Source: an uncultured Mycoplasmatota bacterium
GTDB lineage: Bacteria; Bacillota_I; Bacilli_A; RF39; UBA660
Direction of reading: 5' to 3'
Assembly (NCBI GenBank): GCA_900556025.1
Contig: USNG01000001.1
Span: 14,627 to 78,626 of the forward strand
DNA: 64,000 bases
Within the stretch, counting starts at the first letter, position 1, and each line of letters starts with the position of its first letter. Shown piece after piece: positions 44,461 through 53,805 of the stretch. Under the pieces are notes generated by a model. The model saw only the letters and a program-made list of their open reading frames with translations, had not been told where the DNA came from and searched no databases. Both the position numbers and the translations under genes were made by a program.

Positions 44461-46157
44461 TTTTTCTTTGATAAAGTAAATTCTTTTTGCATTATTTCTA
44501 GATCTCTTGATCTTCTATTAAAATAGTTTATTAGTTTTCCAAATTCTCTTGGATTATATTCTAAATCAGTATCATAAAAGTAAAATCCATGCATTAGAAG
44601 TTGATTATAAAAGTCAACATATTCTCTTAAAGGATTGCTTGCATTAGCGTATACATCTAAATCTAAGCTTGCAAATCTATCTGGAAGAGGAGAGTTGATA
44701 CTTTCTAAATAAGAAAAATTTATGATACTTTTTGTTTCATCATCTAGTAATACTCCACAATCTTCAGCTAGTTCTGACATATCTTGTGAGTTTTGTATTT
44801 TGTAAACAAATGGCATTTTACTTTCATATGCTTTTCTAGCAATTAATGAATTATATAGTATTGTGAATTCTCTCATTATTTTATGACTTTTATAATTACT
44901 GTTAGAATTGTTTTTTCTGGCATATGTTGTTATATGACCACTTGTTTCTTCAAGAATATTTGATAGAGTAAATAAATCTCTAAGCTGCTTTTCTAATTTA
45001 GTATGTGTTGTTGAGTTTATCATATTTTCTGCTTCTAAATAACTTAAATTTTTTGAAACAACTATATTATCTTTACTAATAAAATAATCCAATATATTTC
45101 CACTTGAGCTCATAACAACATGTATTGATAAAGACCTTCTTGGTTCATTTTCTTTTAGTGATAATTTATTTGTTACTTGAGAAGAAAATATTCTATTTAA
45201 TTTTGAACTTCCATGATATATGCATTGAAAGTTTTGTCTTGCTTGTTGATCACATAAACTATTTTGTTTAATTGAACCACCTACATCGGCGATATATATT
45301 CCAATAATGTAATTATTTCCATCCTTTCTAATACTAATACCATCATCCATTAAATTGGTGTGTGATTTATCAATAGTAAATATTTGCTCATTAGTAGTTA
45401 GTTTATTTGGCAATATTATATTTGGAATTTCAAAGAAAGATACAATGTCATATTTATCTAATATTTGATCTTTACTAAGAGGATTTTTATAACCATTTAT
45501 TATATATAAAAGTTCTGTATATAGTAAATTATTCTTTTTTGAACAAGTGTTTAATTTTTTAATATATTTGTTTTTGTCAATATTTTTAGTATAAAAAAGT
45601 TTTAATAATGCGATGTAATAAAATATATCAGTTGACTCTACTTCTAGCATAAATAATGCTCTATCAAAAGTATAATCAAATAAATCTTCTAGTTTAATTC
45701 CTTCTTTAACTTTATTTAAAAGCATAAATCTTTTAATAACACTAATACTTTCTTGTCTTTTTATAAGTTTTTTAATAAATAATAACATTTCATTTGAATC
45801 TTTATACTTTTTCATATTTATACTTTTTAATAAATTTATGGATTTAATTAAATTTTTAGATTTTTTTTGTTCTAAAGATTCTAATGATTTATTGATACGT
45901 TGTTCATTTATATCTATTTCTTCTGGTGTAAAACACTCATTATTTAATAGATTATATATTGCTTGTGCAATATTAAATATTCTATTTGAATCATATTCAT
46001 TATCTTTAAACTTTAAAATACTATGTGTAAGTGTTTTGAATAATATTCTTATTAATTGAGCGTTAGTTAATTTACTTGAATAGATAAAATATGTTAAATC
46101 ATTATGATTGTTTTCTCCTTTTTCTATCTTTTTGATGATTTCTTCAATTTCAATCAT
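44457..46157 (-). CDS. RNB-domain (RNase II/R-like) protein with altered catalytic site
   Basis: 566 residues: about 240 residues of unrecognised helical N-terminus, then an RNB domain (about 245-560), with no cold-shock or S1 domain visible. The catalytic loop reads TIDKSHTNLMDDGIS. Compared with E. coli RNase II Asp201, Asp207, Asp209 and Asp210, the residues are Asp263, Leu269, Asp271 and Asp272, so one metal-binding Asp is lost. PFVYKIQ and the late YANASNPLREY (SPIRRY in active enzymes, second Arg to Glu) also match the RNB fold. It could be a weak exonuclease or an RNA-binding pseudoenzyme. Confidence 0.8.
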   Translation of the reverse strand: MIEIEEIIKKIEKGENNHNDLTYFIYSSKLTNAQLIRILFKTLTHSILKFKDNEYDSNRIFNIAQAIYNLLNNECFTPEEIDINEQRINKSLESLEQKKSKNLIKSINLLKSINMKKYKDSNEMLLFIKKLIKRQESISVIKRFMLLNKVKEGIKLEDLFDYTFDRALFMLEVESTDIFYYIALLKLFYTKNIDKNKYIKKLNTCSKKNNLLYTELLYIINGYKNPLSKDQILDKYDIVSFFEIPNIILPNKLTTNEQIFTIDKSHTNLMDDGISIRKDGNNYIIGIYIADVGGSIKQNSLCDQQARQNFQCIYHGSSKLNRIFSSQVTNKLSLKENEPRRSLSIHVVMSSSGNILDYFISKDNIVVSKNLSYLEAENMINSTTHTKLEKQLRDLFTLSNILEETSGHITTYARKNNSNSNYKSHKIMREFTILYNSLIARKAYESKMPFVYKIQNSQDMSELAEDCGVLLDDETKSIINFSYLESINSPLPDRFASLDLDVYANASNPLREYVDFYNQLLMHGFYFYDTDLEYNPREFGKLINYFNRRSRDLEIMQKEFTLSKKN

Positions 46158-46246
46158 AGTTCCCCCTAATAATTAAGTATATATTAACACAATCAAATTT
46201 ATAATTTCAATAATATATGTTATAATTTTATTAGGTGATAAAGAGT

Positions 46247-46672
46247 ATGTATAAATATAAAAAAATGACTATTAAATTAATTGCATTATTATATATAGTA
46301 ATTACTATTATTGAAACTGTTAAATATTTATTTAGTGATTCTAATATATTTGGTTTAATTTATTTATTAATATCATCTTTTATAATATTTTTATTAGTGC
46401 CTACTTCTCATAATTATAATAGATATTATTCTAGTGCTAGAATTAGTAAGCTTATAATAATATTTATATTGGGAATATTTTCTAGTTATTTTTTAAATAA
46501 AATTGTATTAAATATGTCATATATTGATTCTTCTAACGTTTATATAGATAGTGTGTTTGTGTATAAGAATATACTAAAAGGGATTATTTATTTCTTTATA
46601 TTTGTGTTTACTTTGTTTGAATTTAAGCTTGATAAATTGTTACTTAATAATAGTAAAAAGAAAAAATCTTGA
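46247..46672 (+). CDS. Small multi-pass membrane protein, unrecognised
   Basis: 141 residues with four to five hydrophobic helices and short loops; no motif recognised. ATG chosen from SD AGGTGA (8-base spacing); a GTG 12 bases upstream is in frame. A TATAAT lies just upstream (about 46220). The gene is divergent from the RNB-domain gene and its stop overlaps the first promoter of the envelope block. Confidence 0.65.
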   Translation: MYKYKKMTIKLIALLYIVITIIETVKYLFSDSNIFGLIYLLISSFIIFLLVPTSHNYNRYYSSARISKLIIIFILGIFSSYFLNKIVLNMSYIDSSNVYIDSVFVYKNILKGIIYFFIFVFTLFEFKLDKLLLNNSKKKKS

Positions 46673-46697
46673 TTTTTGGGACATTTTGTGGTATAAT
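46669..46697 (+). promoter_or_regulatory. Upstream promoter P1 of the envelope block
   Basis: TTGATT (46669-46674), 17-bp spacer, TATAAT (46692-46697). The following leader contains an inverted repeat GTTAATC...GATTAAC (about 46718-46746) with a 15-nt loop before promoter P2. Confidence 0.6.
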
Positions 46698-46775
46698 ATG
46701 TTCACAATTAAGGGGATAGTTAATCGAATGAAATCTTCTTGATTAACAAAAATATGTGAGTGAAATCGATAAAAT

Positions 46776-46804
46776 TTGACATTTTAAAGGCTTTGTGTTA
46801 TAAT
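46776..46804 (+). promoter_or_regulatory. Consensus promoter P2 of the envelope block
   Basis: Perfect sigma-A hexamers: TTGACA (46776-46781), 17-bp spacer, TATAAT (46799-46804) with TG extended -10. One of the strongest promoters in the window, 31 bp before the 46835 gene. Confidence 0.85.
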
Positions 46805-46834
46805 ATAGCCACATTACAAAGGGGGGAATTGGTA

Positions 46835-48184
46835 ATGAATAATGAATTATTAAAAGAAATGAACAAAAGACTTGCTGATGAATATTACAGAATAGCTGAT
46901 CTTGATGATAAATTACGTAAGGAATATAAGATTGCTCAAATTAAAGAAAAATCTGTTAAAGAATTAAATGAAATAGCTGAAAATATTAAACAACTTGAAT
47001 CTAAATATCGTGAAATTAAAGCTGATATTGATTTATATAAAAAGGTTAGTGCTAGTGAAGATAAAGTTGCTATTTCTGCTGTTGAAGATAGACTTATGAT
47101 GAAATATGGTGTACGTAGTGTTGAATTAGAAGCTGCACCAGAAAGAATTAGAGAAACTGAATCTAAAACTGAAAGTGATAATTCTAGTAAAAAAGTTGCT
47201 ACGATAGCTGCTATAGTTGCTGCTGTTTCAGCATTAACTACTACTGGACTTACATTATCAAGTTGTAATAAAGAAAAAGTTCAAGAAACTGAAAAAGATA
47301 AAGATTCAGTAAAAGATAACACTGCTACTAATGATAAAAAAGAAGAAACTAAAAAAACTTTTATAGATGCTTCAAATGATAAACAAGTAGAAAAACAAGC
47401 TCAATTAATATATGATAGTTATGTTAATTTAAGCGATGTTCCAGAAGCTTTTAAATCTACAATGACTATTGAGAAAATTGTTGATGTACTTAGAATGTCT
47501 AATGGACAATTTAAAATGGTTGATGGCAATGTTTCATATAATGCAGAAGATATTGATTTAATTGCTAACTATATTAATGAATATGCTAACTCAACATCTT
47601 ATAAACAATATGGTACAAGTCTAAAATTCAAACCTATGGCTGTATTCTTTGAACAAGATACTGATGCTTATGAAATTGTAAGTAAGGGTGATGAATTAAT
47701 GTCTAAAGTTTATGAAGATATTAGAACTGGAAATGTTGAAAAATTCAAAGAAGATTCAGTTAACTGGGGTATATTTGTTAAAGATACTTTGGAAAAAACA
47801 TCATTAGATGGAAATGTTAAGAGCATTTGGACACTTCCTGCTTCTCAACAATTCTATGTTGCTCAAGCTTTAACTAGTCAATATGGATGTTCAATTATGG
47901 AATATGGTATTGCATTAGATTTAGCTGATGCTCAAGGTAACACTCATTCAATTTGTATTCCTTATTGCTATAATGAATCTGGTTCAATTGTTTATAAACC
48001 ATTAAGTGAATTAATTTATGATATTAATAATACACCAATGAATGATTTAGCTGCTAGAGCTGGACATTTAAAAGAATGGCAAGATAAGAATGAATCAATC
48101 ATGTGGGAATTAGGAAATAACGCTGAAGAATATTACAATAGTAAATATGAACTTGAAGTTGGATACTCAAAGAAATTAAAATAA
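46835..48184 (+). CDS. Coiled-coil, membrane-anchored exported protein, unrecognised
   Basis: 449 residues, family not recognised. Residues 1-75 form a charged coiled coil; an Ala/Thr-rich hydrophobic segment lies near 122-145 (VATIAAIVAAVSALTTTGL) and ends in LSSC, which resembles a lipobox but is internal; a Lys/Asp/Thr linker (about 145-180) leads to a 270-residue domain likely outside the cell. The start is the ATG after AAAGGGGGG; an in-frame ATG 75 bases upstream lies on the promoter and is rejected. Strong promoter suggests high expression. Probably co-transcribed with the next gene (22-base gap). Confidence 0.75.
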   Translation: MNNELLKEMNKRLADEYYRIADLDDKLRKEYKIAQIKEKSVKELNEIAENIKQLESKYREIKADIDLYKKVSASEDKVAISAVEDRLMMKYGVRSVELEAAPERIRETESKTESDNSSKKVATIAAIVAAVSALTTTGLTLSSCNKEKVQETEKDKDSVKDNTATNDKKEETKKTFIDASNDKQVEKQAQLIYDSYVNLSDVPEAFKSTMTIEKIVDVLRMSNGQFKMVDGNVSYNAEDIDLIANYINEYANSTSYKQYGTSLKFKPMAVFFEQDTDAYEIVSKGDELMSKVYEDIRTGNVEKFKEDSVNWGIFVKDTLEKTSLDGNVKSIWTLPASQQFYVAQALTSQYGCSIMEYGIALDLADAQGNTHSICIPYCYNESGSIVYKPLSELIYDINNTPMNDLAARAGHLKEWQDKNESIMWELGNNAEEYYNSKYELEVGYSKKLK

Positions 48185-48206
48185 GTATTAAAAGGGGGAA
48201 ACAATT

Positions 48207-49589
48207 ATGTATAGTAATGATAAAAGAAATGGATTTAGTATTCTAGATCTAATGGTTAAAATTATCTTTGCTTGTTTGTTTATATTTATATTAGTTTGGT
48301 TATTCCAAAAGAAAGTTCCAAATATGATTCCTTTTTACAGTAATGTGTTTAGAGAAAATATAAAATATATGCAAGAAGCTGGAGAAAGTTATTTTACTGA
48401 TGAAAAGATGCCTACTGAAATAGGTAATGAAGTTAAAATAACTTTAAATGATATGATTAGTAGAAAATTAATCATTCCATTTGTTGATGAAGATGGTAAT
48501 TCTTGTAATTTATATGAATCATATGTTAGTGTTACTAAAACTGATACAGGATATGATTTAAAAACTAACTTAGTATGTAATAAAGAATCTGATTATACTA
48601 TTAAAGTATTAGGATGTCATACATATTGTAAAGATAAAGAATGTACAAAAACATGTTCAATAGAAAAAATAACCAAATATCAATTTAAAAAACTAGTTAC
48701 TGGAACTAAAACTAAATATAGTTGTGATTCTGGTTATACATTAAAAGGTAAATATTGTTATAAAACTGTATTAGATAGTACAAGATCTGCTGAGGTTAAG
48801 AAAACTAATACTAGAACAATAACTAAAGATGCTAAAAAAGTAATAGAGAGTGGTAAAAAAGAATTATTAACTACTCGTACTGAAACTAAGTATGATGAAG
48901 TTAAACCAATTCCTGCTTCTACTAAAACTGTTAAAGAAACTTATACTTATGATTGTAGTACAACAAAAACTGAAAGAAAATGTAGTACTTCTTATACGAC
49001 AGAAAGTTATAGCTGTAATTGTTCAACACATACAATTAATCATAAACAAGTAGTTGTTTGTGATACATGTACTAGATCAATTCCAGTAGAAACTTGTGAA
49101 GATGTAGAAACTAAAGTACCTAAAACTTGTACAGGAACTAGAGATAAAGTTGTAACAGTTCCAGCTAGTTGTCCTAGTGGAACAGATAAACAAACTGGTT
49201 CTGGAGATACATTAAAATGTTATAAGAGTAGAACAATTTACTTATGCCCAAGCAATTCTAATTATAGTGAAGGTAGCGGAAAAGATTTAAAATGTTATAA
49301 AGTAACAAATGGTTCTTTCCATTATGAATGTGAAGATAAAACTTATACATTAAATGGTGATAAATGTACTAAAACTATTAATGAAGAAACAATTGAATAC
49401 TCTTGTGATTCTGGATATAAATTAGAAGGTACTGTTTGTAAAAAATATAAAACTGATAAAGTTAGAGCTAAAAGTAAAAAAATAACTACTAAGTATTATA
49501 AATATACATGGAGTGAAAAAGAAACTTTATCTGGCTGGACAAGAACAGGTAAAACTAAAACGGTAAATGGAAAAGAGAAATGTGAATAA
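48207..49589 (+). CDS. Cysteine-rich secreted protein with pilin-like N-terminus
   Basis: 460 residues. The N-terminus NGFSILDLMVKIIFACLFIFI resembles a type IV pilin leader (short basic leader, Gly-Phe, long helix), although position +5 is Asp, not Glu. The exported part carries more than 30 cysteines, many in repeats of the form YSCDSGYxLxGxxCxK (for example near residues 172-186 and 397-411), plus Thr/Lys-rich stretches. Strong SD AAAGGGGGAA. The family is unknown; surface filament subunit or wall-associated adhesin are possible. The adjacent thioredoxin-like protein could form its disulfides. Confidence 0.7.
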   Translation: MYSNDKRNGFSILDLMVKIIFACLFIFILVWLFQKKVPNMIPFYSNVFRENIKYMQEAGESYFTDEKMPTEIGNEVKITLNDMISRKLIIPFVDEDGNSCNLYESYVSVTKTDTGYDLKTNLVCNKESDYTIKVLGCHTYCKDKECTKTCSIEKITKYQFKKLVTGTKTKYSCDSGYTLKGKYCYKTVLDSTRSAEVKKTNTRTITKDAKKVIESGKKELLTTRTETKYDEVKPIPASTKTVKETYTYDCSTTKTERKCSTSYTTESYSCNCSTHTINHKQVVVCDTCTRSIPVETCEDVETKVPKTCTGTRDKVVTVPASCPSGTDKQTGSGDTLKCYKSRTIYLCPSNSNYSEGSGKDLKCYKVTNGSFHYECEDKTYTLNGDKCTKTINEETIEYSCDSGYKLEGTVCKKYKTDKVRAKSKKITTKYYKYTWSEKETLSGWTRTGKTKTVNGKEKCE

Positions 49590-49660
49590 TTTGAGAAATA
49601 TTTCTCTTTTTTCTTGTAATATTTTTCTTGATGTTTTAAACTATTTATAGAGGTGGGAAT

Positions 49661-50335
49661 ATGGCAAAAGGAGAAACTGCTAAAAAACAAGTTAAAAAGA
49701 AAGTAAATTCTGCTAAGAAAAGTATAAATACAGCTAAGAAAAATGCAAATAATACTTTAAAAAATGCAGAAAAAGTTACTAAGAAGGTTAAAAAAGAAGT
49801 AACTGAGGTAACTGATAATATTGAAGATGAAATTGAAGAAGTAAAAGAAAAAGTTGTTCCTAAAAAAGAAAATAAAAATAAGAAATTAATTACTATTCTT
49901 GGAATAGTATTAGCTATAGGATTATTTATTGGATTATCATTCTTAATTGATGCTAGTGGAAAAGAAAATAAAAATGATGATAATAGTTCCACTGGTACAA
50001 CTGCTGATATTGAGAGTTGGTACAATAAAGCTACTAATGGAGATGAAATTGTAACAGTAATTGCTAGTTCAACATGTCCACATTGTCAAGAATATAAACC
50101 TGTTATAGAAAAATTAGCTAGTGATAAAGGATTTACATTATATTTTTTTGAAGCTGATTATTTAAATGAGACAGATTATGCAATGTTAACTAAAACATTT
50201 GAGATTAAAAATTATACTGGAGCTGTTCCATATACATTTATTGTTAAAGATGGAAAATTTGTAGCTGATACAGTTGGATATCTTGATGAAGAAACAACTA
50301 TTAACTTTTTAAATGAAAATAATGTTATCAAATAA
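49661..50335 (+). CDS. Membrane-anchored thioredoxin-like protein with CPHC site and Lys-rich tail
   Basis: 224 residues. Residues 1-70 are extremely Lys/Ala-rich with a coiled-coil pattern, like histone-H1-type tails. One membrane helix (about 74-96) follows, then an extracytoplasmic thioredoxin fold (about 115-224) with active site SSTCPHCQEY and cis-Pro loop GAVPYTF. CPHC is the DsbA-type dipeptide, which suggests an oxidase or isomerase role. Next to the Cys-rich secreted protein. SD AGGTGGG. Confidence 0.82.
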   Translation: MAKGETAKKQVKKKVNSAKKSINTAKKNANNTLKNAEKVTKKVKKEVTEVTDNIEDEIEEVKEKVVPKKENKNKKLITILGIVLAIGLFIGLSFLIDASGKENKNDDNSSTGTTADIESWYNKATNGDEIVTVIASSTCPHCQEYKPVIEKLASDKGFTLYFFEADYLNETDYAMLTKTFEIKNYTGAVPYTFIVKDGKFVADTVGYLDEETTINFLNENNVIK

Positions 50336-50358
50336 AAACTAGGAAACTAGTTTTTTTA
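50335..50358 (+). terminator. Terminator after the thioredoxin-like gene
   Basis: Stem AAAACTAG (50335-50342) and CTAGTTTT (50347-50354) with a GAAA tetraloop and T-run. Confidence 0.88.
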
Positions 50359-50395
50359 TTTATAATATAGTATAATTCTACTAGGAGTAAAATGT

Positions 50396-51490
50396 ATGAA
50401 TAAGAAGTTGATAATATTTTTATTGTGTTATATTTTTATTATTATATTTAAATATTTTATTTCTGATTATACTGTTAATTATAAATTAAATAATTATGAA
50501 GTTAGTATTAAATATAGTGATAAAAGATATTATGTTGAGATAAATAAAGATTATAAATATAATTTTGATATTTATAAAAAGAGAAATTTGAATAGAAAAA
50601 TTATTAGTGATATTAAAGTCATAAATGATGATGATTTTGAGTGTATTGTGCCAATTATTGATGGACTTAATACAAATCCGTTATGTTATAAAGAAAATGA
50701 GTATATAGACTTTAATTTGATTGAATCTGAAAAACTTGATGAATATAAAAATAAAATTGTAAATGATACTAATGATAATGAATTTAAATATTATAATAGT
50801 TTAGACAATACTGAATATATGGCTTTATGGAATTATAAAGGATATGTAGTAATGAATGGTAACTCTTATGATATAGTTAAATTATTTAATAAAGATAGAT
50901 ATGATAATAATTTAGCCTATCAAATAGACGAAACCATTTATATGCCTAATTATAATCAAGAGCATGAATATAGTGAATTAATTAAATTTAATATTAAAAC
51001 ATTAAAATATGAAAAGATAAGTATTGATAATAATATTGATTATGATTCTTATGTTGTTGGTCATATAAAAAAGAAATTATATATTTTTGATAATAAACAT
51101 TCTATATTATATGAAATAAATCTTAAAGATGGAGAAAGTAAGATTATTGGTAGCAATGAAATAGGGTTTGTTAAATATAAAAATAAAGAGTTTGTTAGTT
51201 GTAGTAAGTCTGAATATAAAAATGATAAGATAAAATATAATAAATTTGTTTCTATTTATAAGTATAAAAATAATAATGGATTATATAAAACTATTAAAGA
51301 TAATGAGGGAATTATTCAAAAGATAAGTAATGATGAAGTTATTATTTTAGGCGAATATGATAATGTTTTATACTATTTGTTAAAAAATAAAGTATATAAA
51401 TATGTCCCTATGAAAAATATAAAACAAGTGTTATTTGAGAATGAACTTGAATTTAATAATACTAATATGATATTTGTATATAATGAATAG
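50396..51490 (+). CDS. Exported protein with N-terminal membrane anchor, unrecognised
   Basis: 364 residues: an N-terminal hydrophobic helix (about 4-22) then an extracytoplasmic domain. From about residue 135 short repeats with Tyr, Asp and hydrophobic strands (for example KKLYIFDNKHSILYEINLKDG, just over one blade) suggest a beta-propeller. No family recognised. SD TAGGAG. Alone between terminators within the envelope block. Confidence 0.68.
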   Translation: MNKKLIIFLLCYIFIIIFKYFISDYTVNYKLNNYEVSIKYSDKRYYVEINKDYKYNFDIYKKRNLNRKIISDIKVINDDDFECIVPIIDGLNTNPLCYKENEYIDFNLIESEKLDEYKNKIVNDTNDNEFKYYNSLDNTEYMALWNYKGYVVMNGNSYDIVKLFNKDRYDNNLAYQIDETIYMPNYNQEHEYSELIKFNIKTLKYEKISIDNNIDYDSYVVGHIKKKLYIFDNKHSILYEINLKDGESKIIGSNEIGFVKYKNKEFVSCSKSEYKNDKIKYNKFVSIYKYKNNNGLYKTIKDNEGIIQKISNDEVIILGEYDNVLYYLLKNKVYKYVPMKNIKQVLFENELEFNNTNMIFVYNE

Positions 51491-51527
51491 CAAACATTAA
51501 CATTAAACATATAATACTTTAGGTGAT

Positions 51528-51848
51528 ATGATGAAAAGTAAATTAGAGAGTCCTTTTTATGATATATATGAAATCAAAAAAGGTGATACATTATATAAGA
51601 TATCTAAAGAATTTAATGTTAATACTAAATTATTAGCTGAATTAAATGGATTAAAACTAGATGATTATATTTATACTGGTGATACAGTATTAATTCCTAA
51701 AAAAGATGTTAGCTATTATATAACTAAAGATGGGGATACACTTTATACAGTCAGTAAAATATTTAATGTTAGTGAGAAAGATTTAGTAGATCAAAATAAG
51801 ACAATTTATTTACTTCCTGAACAAATGATATACTATAAAAGAGATTAG
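51528..51848 (+). CDS. Double LysM-domain protein
   Basis: 106 residues containing two LysM modules (about 12-58 and 61-106), with YEIKKGDTLYKISKEFNV and YYITKDGDTLYTVSKIFNV as their starts. LysM binds N-acetylglucosamine polymers such as peptidoglycan. No signal peptide or membrane helix, so it may act inside the cell, for instance in spore coat or cortex assembly as with SafA or SpoVID LysM modules. Two adjacent ATGs are possible; SD AGGTGA. Confidence 0.85.
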   Translation: MMKSKLESPFYDIYEIKKGDTLYKISKEFNVNTKLLAELNGLKLDDYIYTGDTVLIPKKDVSYYITKDGDTLYTVSKIFNVSEKDLVDQNKTIYLLPEQMIYYKRD

Positions 51849-51907
51849 AATACTAGTCTTTTTTTTTAATACGTGATATAATTTCATTATAATAGGAGTT
51901 GGTTAGT

Positions 51908-53512
51908 TTGATAATAAAAAAACCATATGCTTTTTTGATAAAAAACTTTAGAATCATTCATGGTTTTCTTTTTGCTATGGTTTTATATCTATCAATTAAA
52001 TCTTTTAATATATATACATTTTTTAGTGAGTATGTAACTAATCACTTTTTTGTTTCATCTGATTCTTTAGCGTCATCATATATAAATTACTTTATGTTTG
52101 GTTCTTCATTATTGATTATACTTGTTGGAGCTTTAATATATTATTTGTTATCGTTAAAGAATAAATCTAGAAAAGAATATATGTATATTTGTATATATTA
52201 TTCTATAATATTTGTATATTTTATATTTATGTTTTCTGTATTTCAGAAACTTCAATATTCTACGATAGATATAGAAACAGTAAGAGCATATAGAGATATA
52301 TCTGTTATGGCTTTGTTGCCACAGTTAGTTTTCTTGTTTATAACACTTGGCAGAACTTTAGGATTTAATATTAAACAATTTGATTTTAAGAAGGATTTAG
52401 AGGGTTTAGACATAGATGCTAGTGATTCAGAAGAAGTTGAGTTAACTCTTAGTTCTAATAGTTATAAATATGCCAGAAGTGCTAGAAAAGCATTTAGATT
52501 ATTAAAATATTTTATTCTTGAAAATAAGTTTTTTGTAATAGTATTTTCTTCAATTATAGCATTAGTTGTTTCTCTTACAATATTTATGAAGATTAATGTA
52601 TATCAAGCAACTTATGCTCAACAACAATCAATTTTAGCTAATTCTATTTGGTATCAAGTAAATGATGTTTATATTACTAATACTAATATGTCTAATAAAG
52701 TTATATTTGATGATAAATATTTTGTGTTAGTAAAAGTTAATGCTAAAAATAAATTAAACAGAGAAATTACTTTAACTAGAGATACTTTTAGATTAAAACT
52801 TGGTGATGAATTGGTAATTCCTAACTTTAATTATTCTGTGGAATTTTTAGATATTGGAGAAACTTTTGTTCCAATAACATTAAAACCTGGTGAAGAAAAG
52901 GATTTAGTTGTTGTTTTTCAAGTTGAAAAGTCTAAATTAGCTATAGATTATATATTTAGAATTAAAAATTTTGAAAGCGGAATGATTGGTCAAATTGATT
53001 CTCCTTATAAAGATGTTGTTATAAAACCAGTTACTTTAAATAGTACTGAAGATGTTGGAACTTATAAAATACCTAATGATATAGTTTTAGATAAAACATT
53101 ACTTAAGAATACCAAATTAAGTATTAAATCATATGAAATTTCTAATATATTTAGAGAATATTATAAATATGATTTTGGTGGAGTGACTCAAACTGGAACA
53201 TATATTGTTAAACCTCAATCTACTAGTAGTGGAAGTAAAAGTGTTCTTAAGATAACTGGTACGATGGAAGTTGATAGTTCTGCTGGATTAGATCGTTATA
53301 TTAAAATACCTTCAGATTTATATAAATATTATGGCATTATTAAATATAGTAGTTATGGAAATGTTAAATCAACTTATTTAACGCCAATTAAGGTTGATTA
53401 TTATGATGATGAATATTCTTATTTTGAAGTTCCTTCTGATATGGAAAATGCTAATAAGATACAGTTATTTCTATTAATAAGAGGTTATAGATATACAATA
53501 AACTTAAAATAG
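51908..53512 (+). CDS. Multi-pass membrane protein with extracytoplasmic domain, unrecognised
   Basis: 534 residues, family not recognised. About five membrane helices (near residues 16-38, 58-80, 88-110, 130-150, 208-228), then a roughly 300-residue C-terminal extracytoplasmic region rich in beta-type segments, with a DUF4352-like feel (FVLVKVNAKNKLNREITLTRDTF). TTG start chosen 9 bases after AGGAG; another TTG directly abuts the SD. Ends in a terminator. Confidence 0.68.
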   Translation: MIIKKPYAFLIKNFRIIHGFLFAMVLYLSIKSFNIYTFFSEYVTNHFFVSSDSLASSYINYFMFGSSLLIILVGALIYYLLSLKNKSRKEYMYICIYYSIIFVYFIFMFSVFQKLQYSTIDIETVRAYRDISVMALLPQLVFLFITLGRTLGFNIKQFDFKKDLEGLDIDASDSEEVELTLSSNSYKYARSARKAFRLLKYFILENKFFVIVFSSIIALVVSLTIFMKINVYQATYAQQQSILANSIWYQVNDVYITNTNMSNKVIFDDKYFVLVKVNAKNKLNREITLTRDTFRLKLGDELVIPNFNYSVEFLDIGETFVPITLKPGEEKDLVVVFQVEKSKLAIDYIFRIKNFESGMIGQIDSPYKDVVIKPVTLNSTEDVGTYKIPNDIVLDKTLLKNTKLSIKSYEISNIFREYYKYDFGGVTQTGTYIVKPQSTSSGSKSVLKITGTMEVDSSAGLDRYIKIPSDLYKYYGIIKYSSYGNVKSTYLTPIKVDYYDDEYSYFEVPSDMENANKIQLFLLIRGYRYTINLK

Positions 53513-53534
53513 TTCGTTTTGAACTATTTTTGTT
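53506..53534 (+). terminator. Terminator overlapping the end of the 51908 gene
   Basis: 10-bp stem AAAATAGTTC (53506-53515) and GAACTATTTT (53521-53530). The stop codon lies in the 5' arm. Confidence 0.87.
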
Positions 53535-53584
53535 TTAAATTAATGGTTATTTCATATAATAATACTATAAAAGAATAAATTTTA

Positions 53585-53613
53585 TTGAAATAAATTTTTA
53601 TTTATGTTATCAT
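53585..53613 (+). promoter_or_regulatory. tRNA-Cys promoter
   Basis: TTGAAA (53585-53590), 17-bp spacer, TATCAT (53608-53613), 10 bases before the mature tRNA. Confidence 0.65.
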
Positions 53614-53623
53614 TAATACACAT

Positions 53624-53697
53624 GGAGCCATAGCCAAGTGGTAAGGCACAGGTCTGCAACACCTCCATCGTCGGTTCAAATCCGACTGGCTCCTCCA
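53624..53697 (+). tRNA. tRNA-Cys (GCA)
   Basis: Cloverleaf of 74 nt: acceptor GGAGCCA / TGGCTCC, D-arm GCC/GGC, anticodon loop CTGCAAC with GCA at 34-36, T-arm GTCGG / CCGAC around TTCAAAT, discriminator T and encoded CCA. The outermost anticodon-stem pair is C-C, a minor mismatch. Confidence 0.95.
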
Positions 53698-53709
53698 AAA
53701 TGAAAAAAT

Positions 53710-53732
53710 CGAACCATAAGGTTCGTTTTTTT
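53710..53732 (+). terminator. Terminator after tRNA-Cys
   Basis: Stem CGAACC (53710-53715) and GGTTCG (53720-53725), loop ATAA, seven Ts. Confidence 0.9.
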
Positions 53733-53805
53733 GTGTAAACTTTGTTTTAATTATAAAAAAATTTAAATACATTGTGTTATACTTTGAGTGGAGGAAATGC
53801 TTTTT

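Noticed and set aside
49645..50025. 126-residue Phe/Ser-rich minus-strand ORF
   Set aside because: Antisense of the Lys-rich tail of the thioredoxin-like protein; Phe richness comes from AAA codons read backwards.
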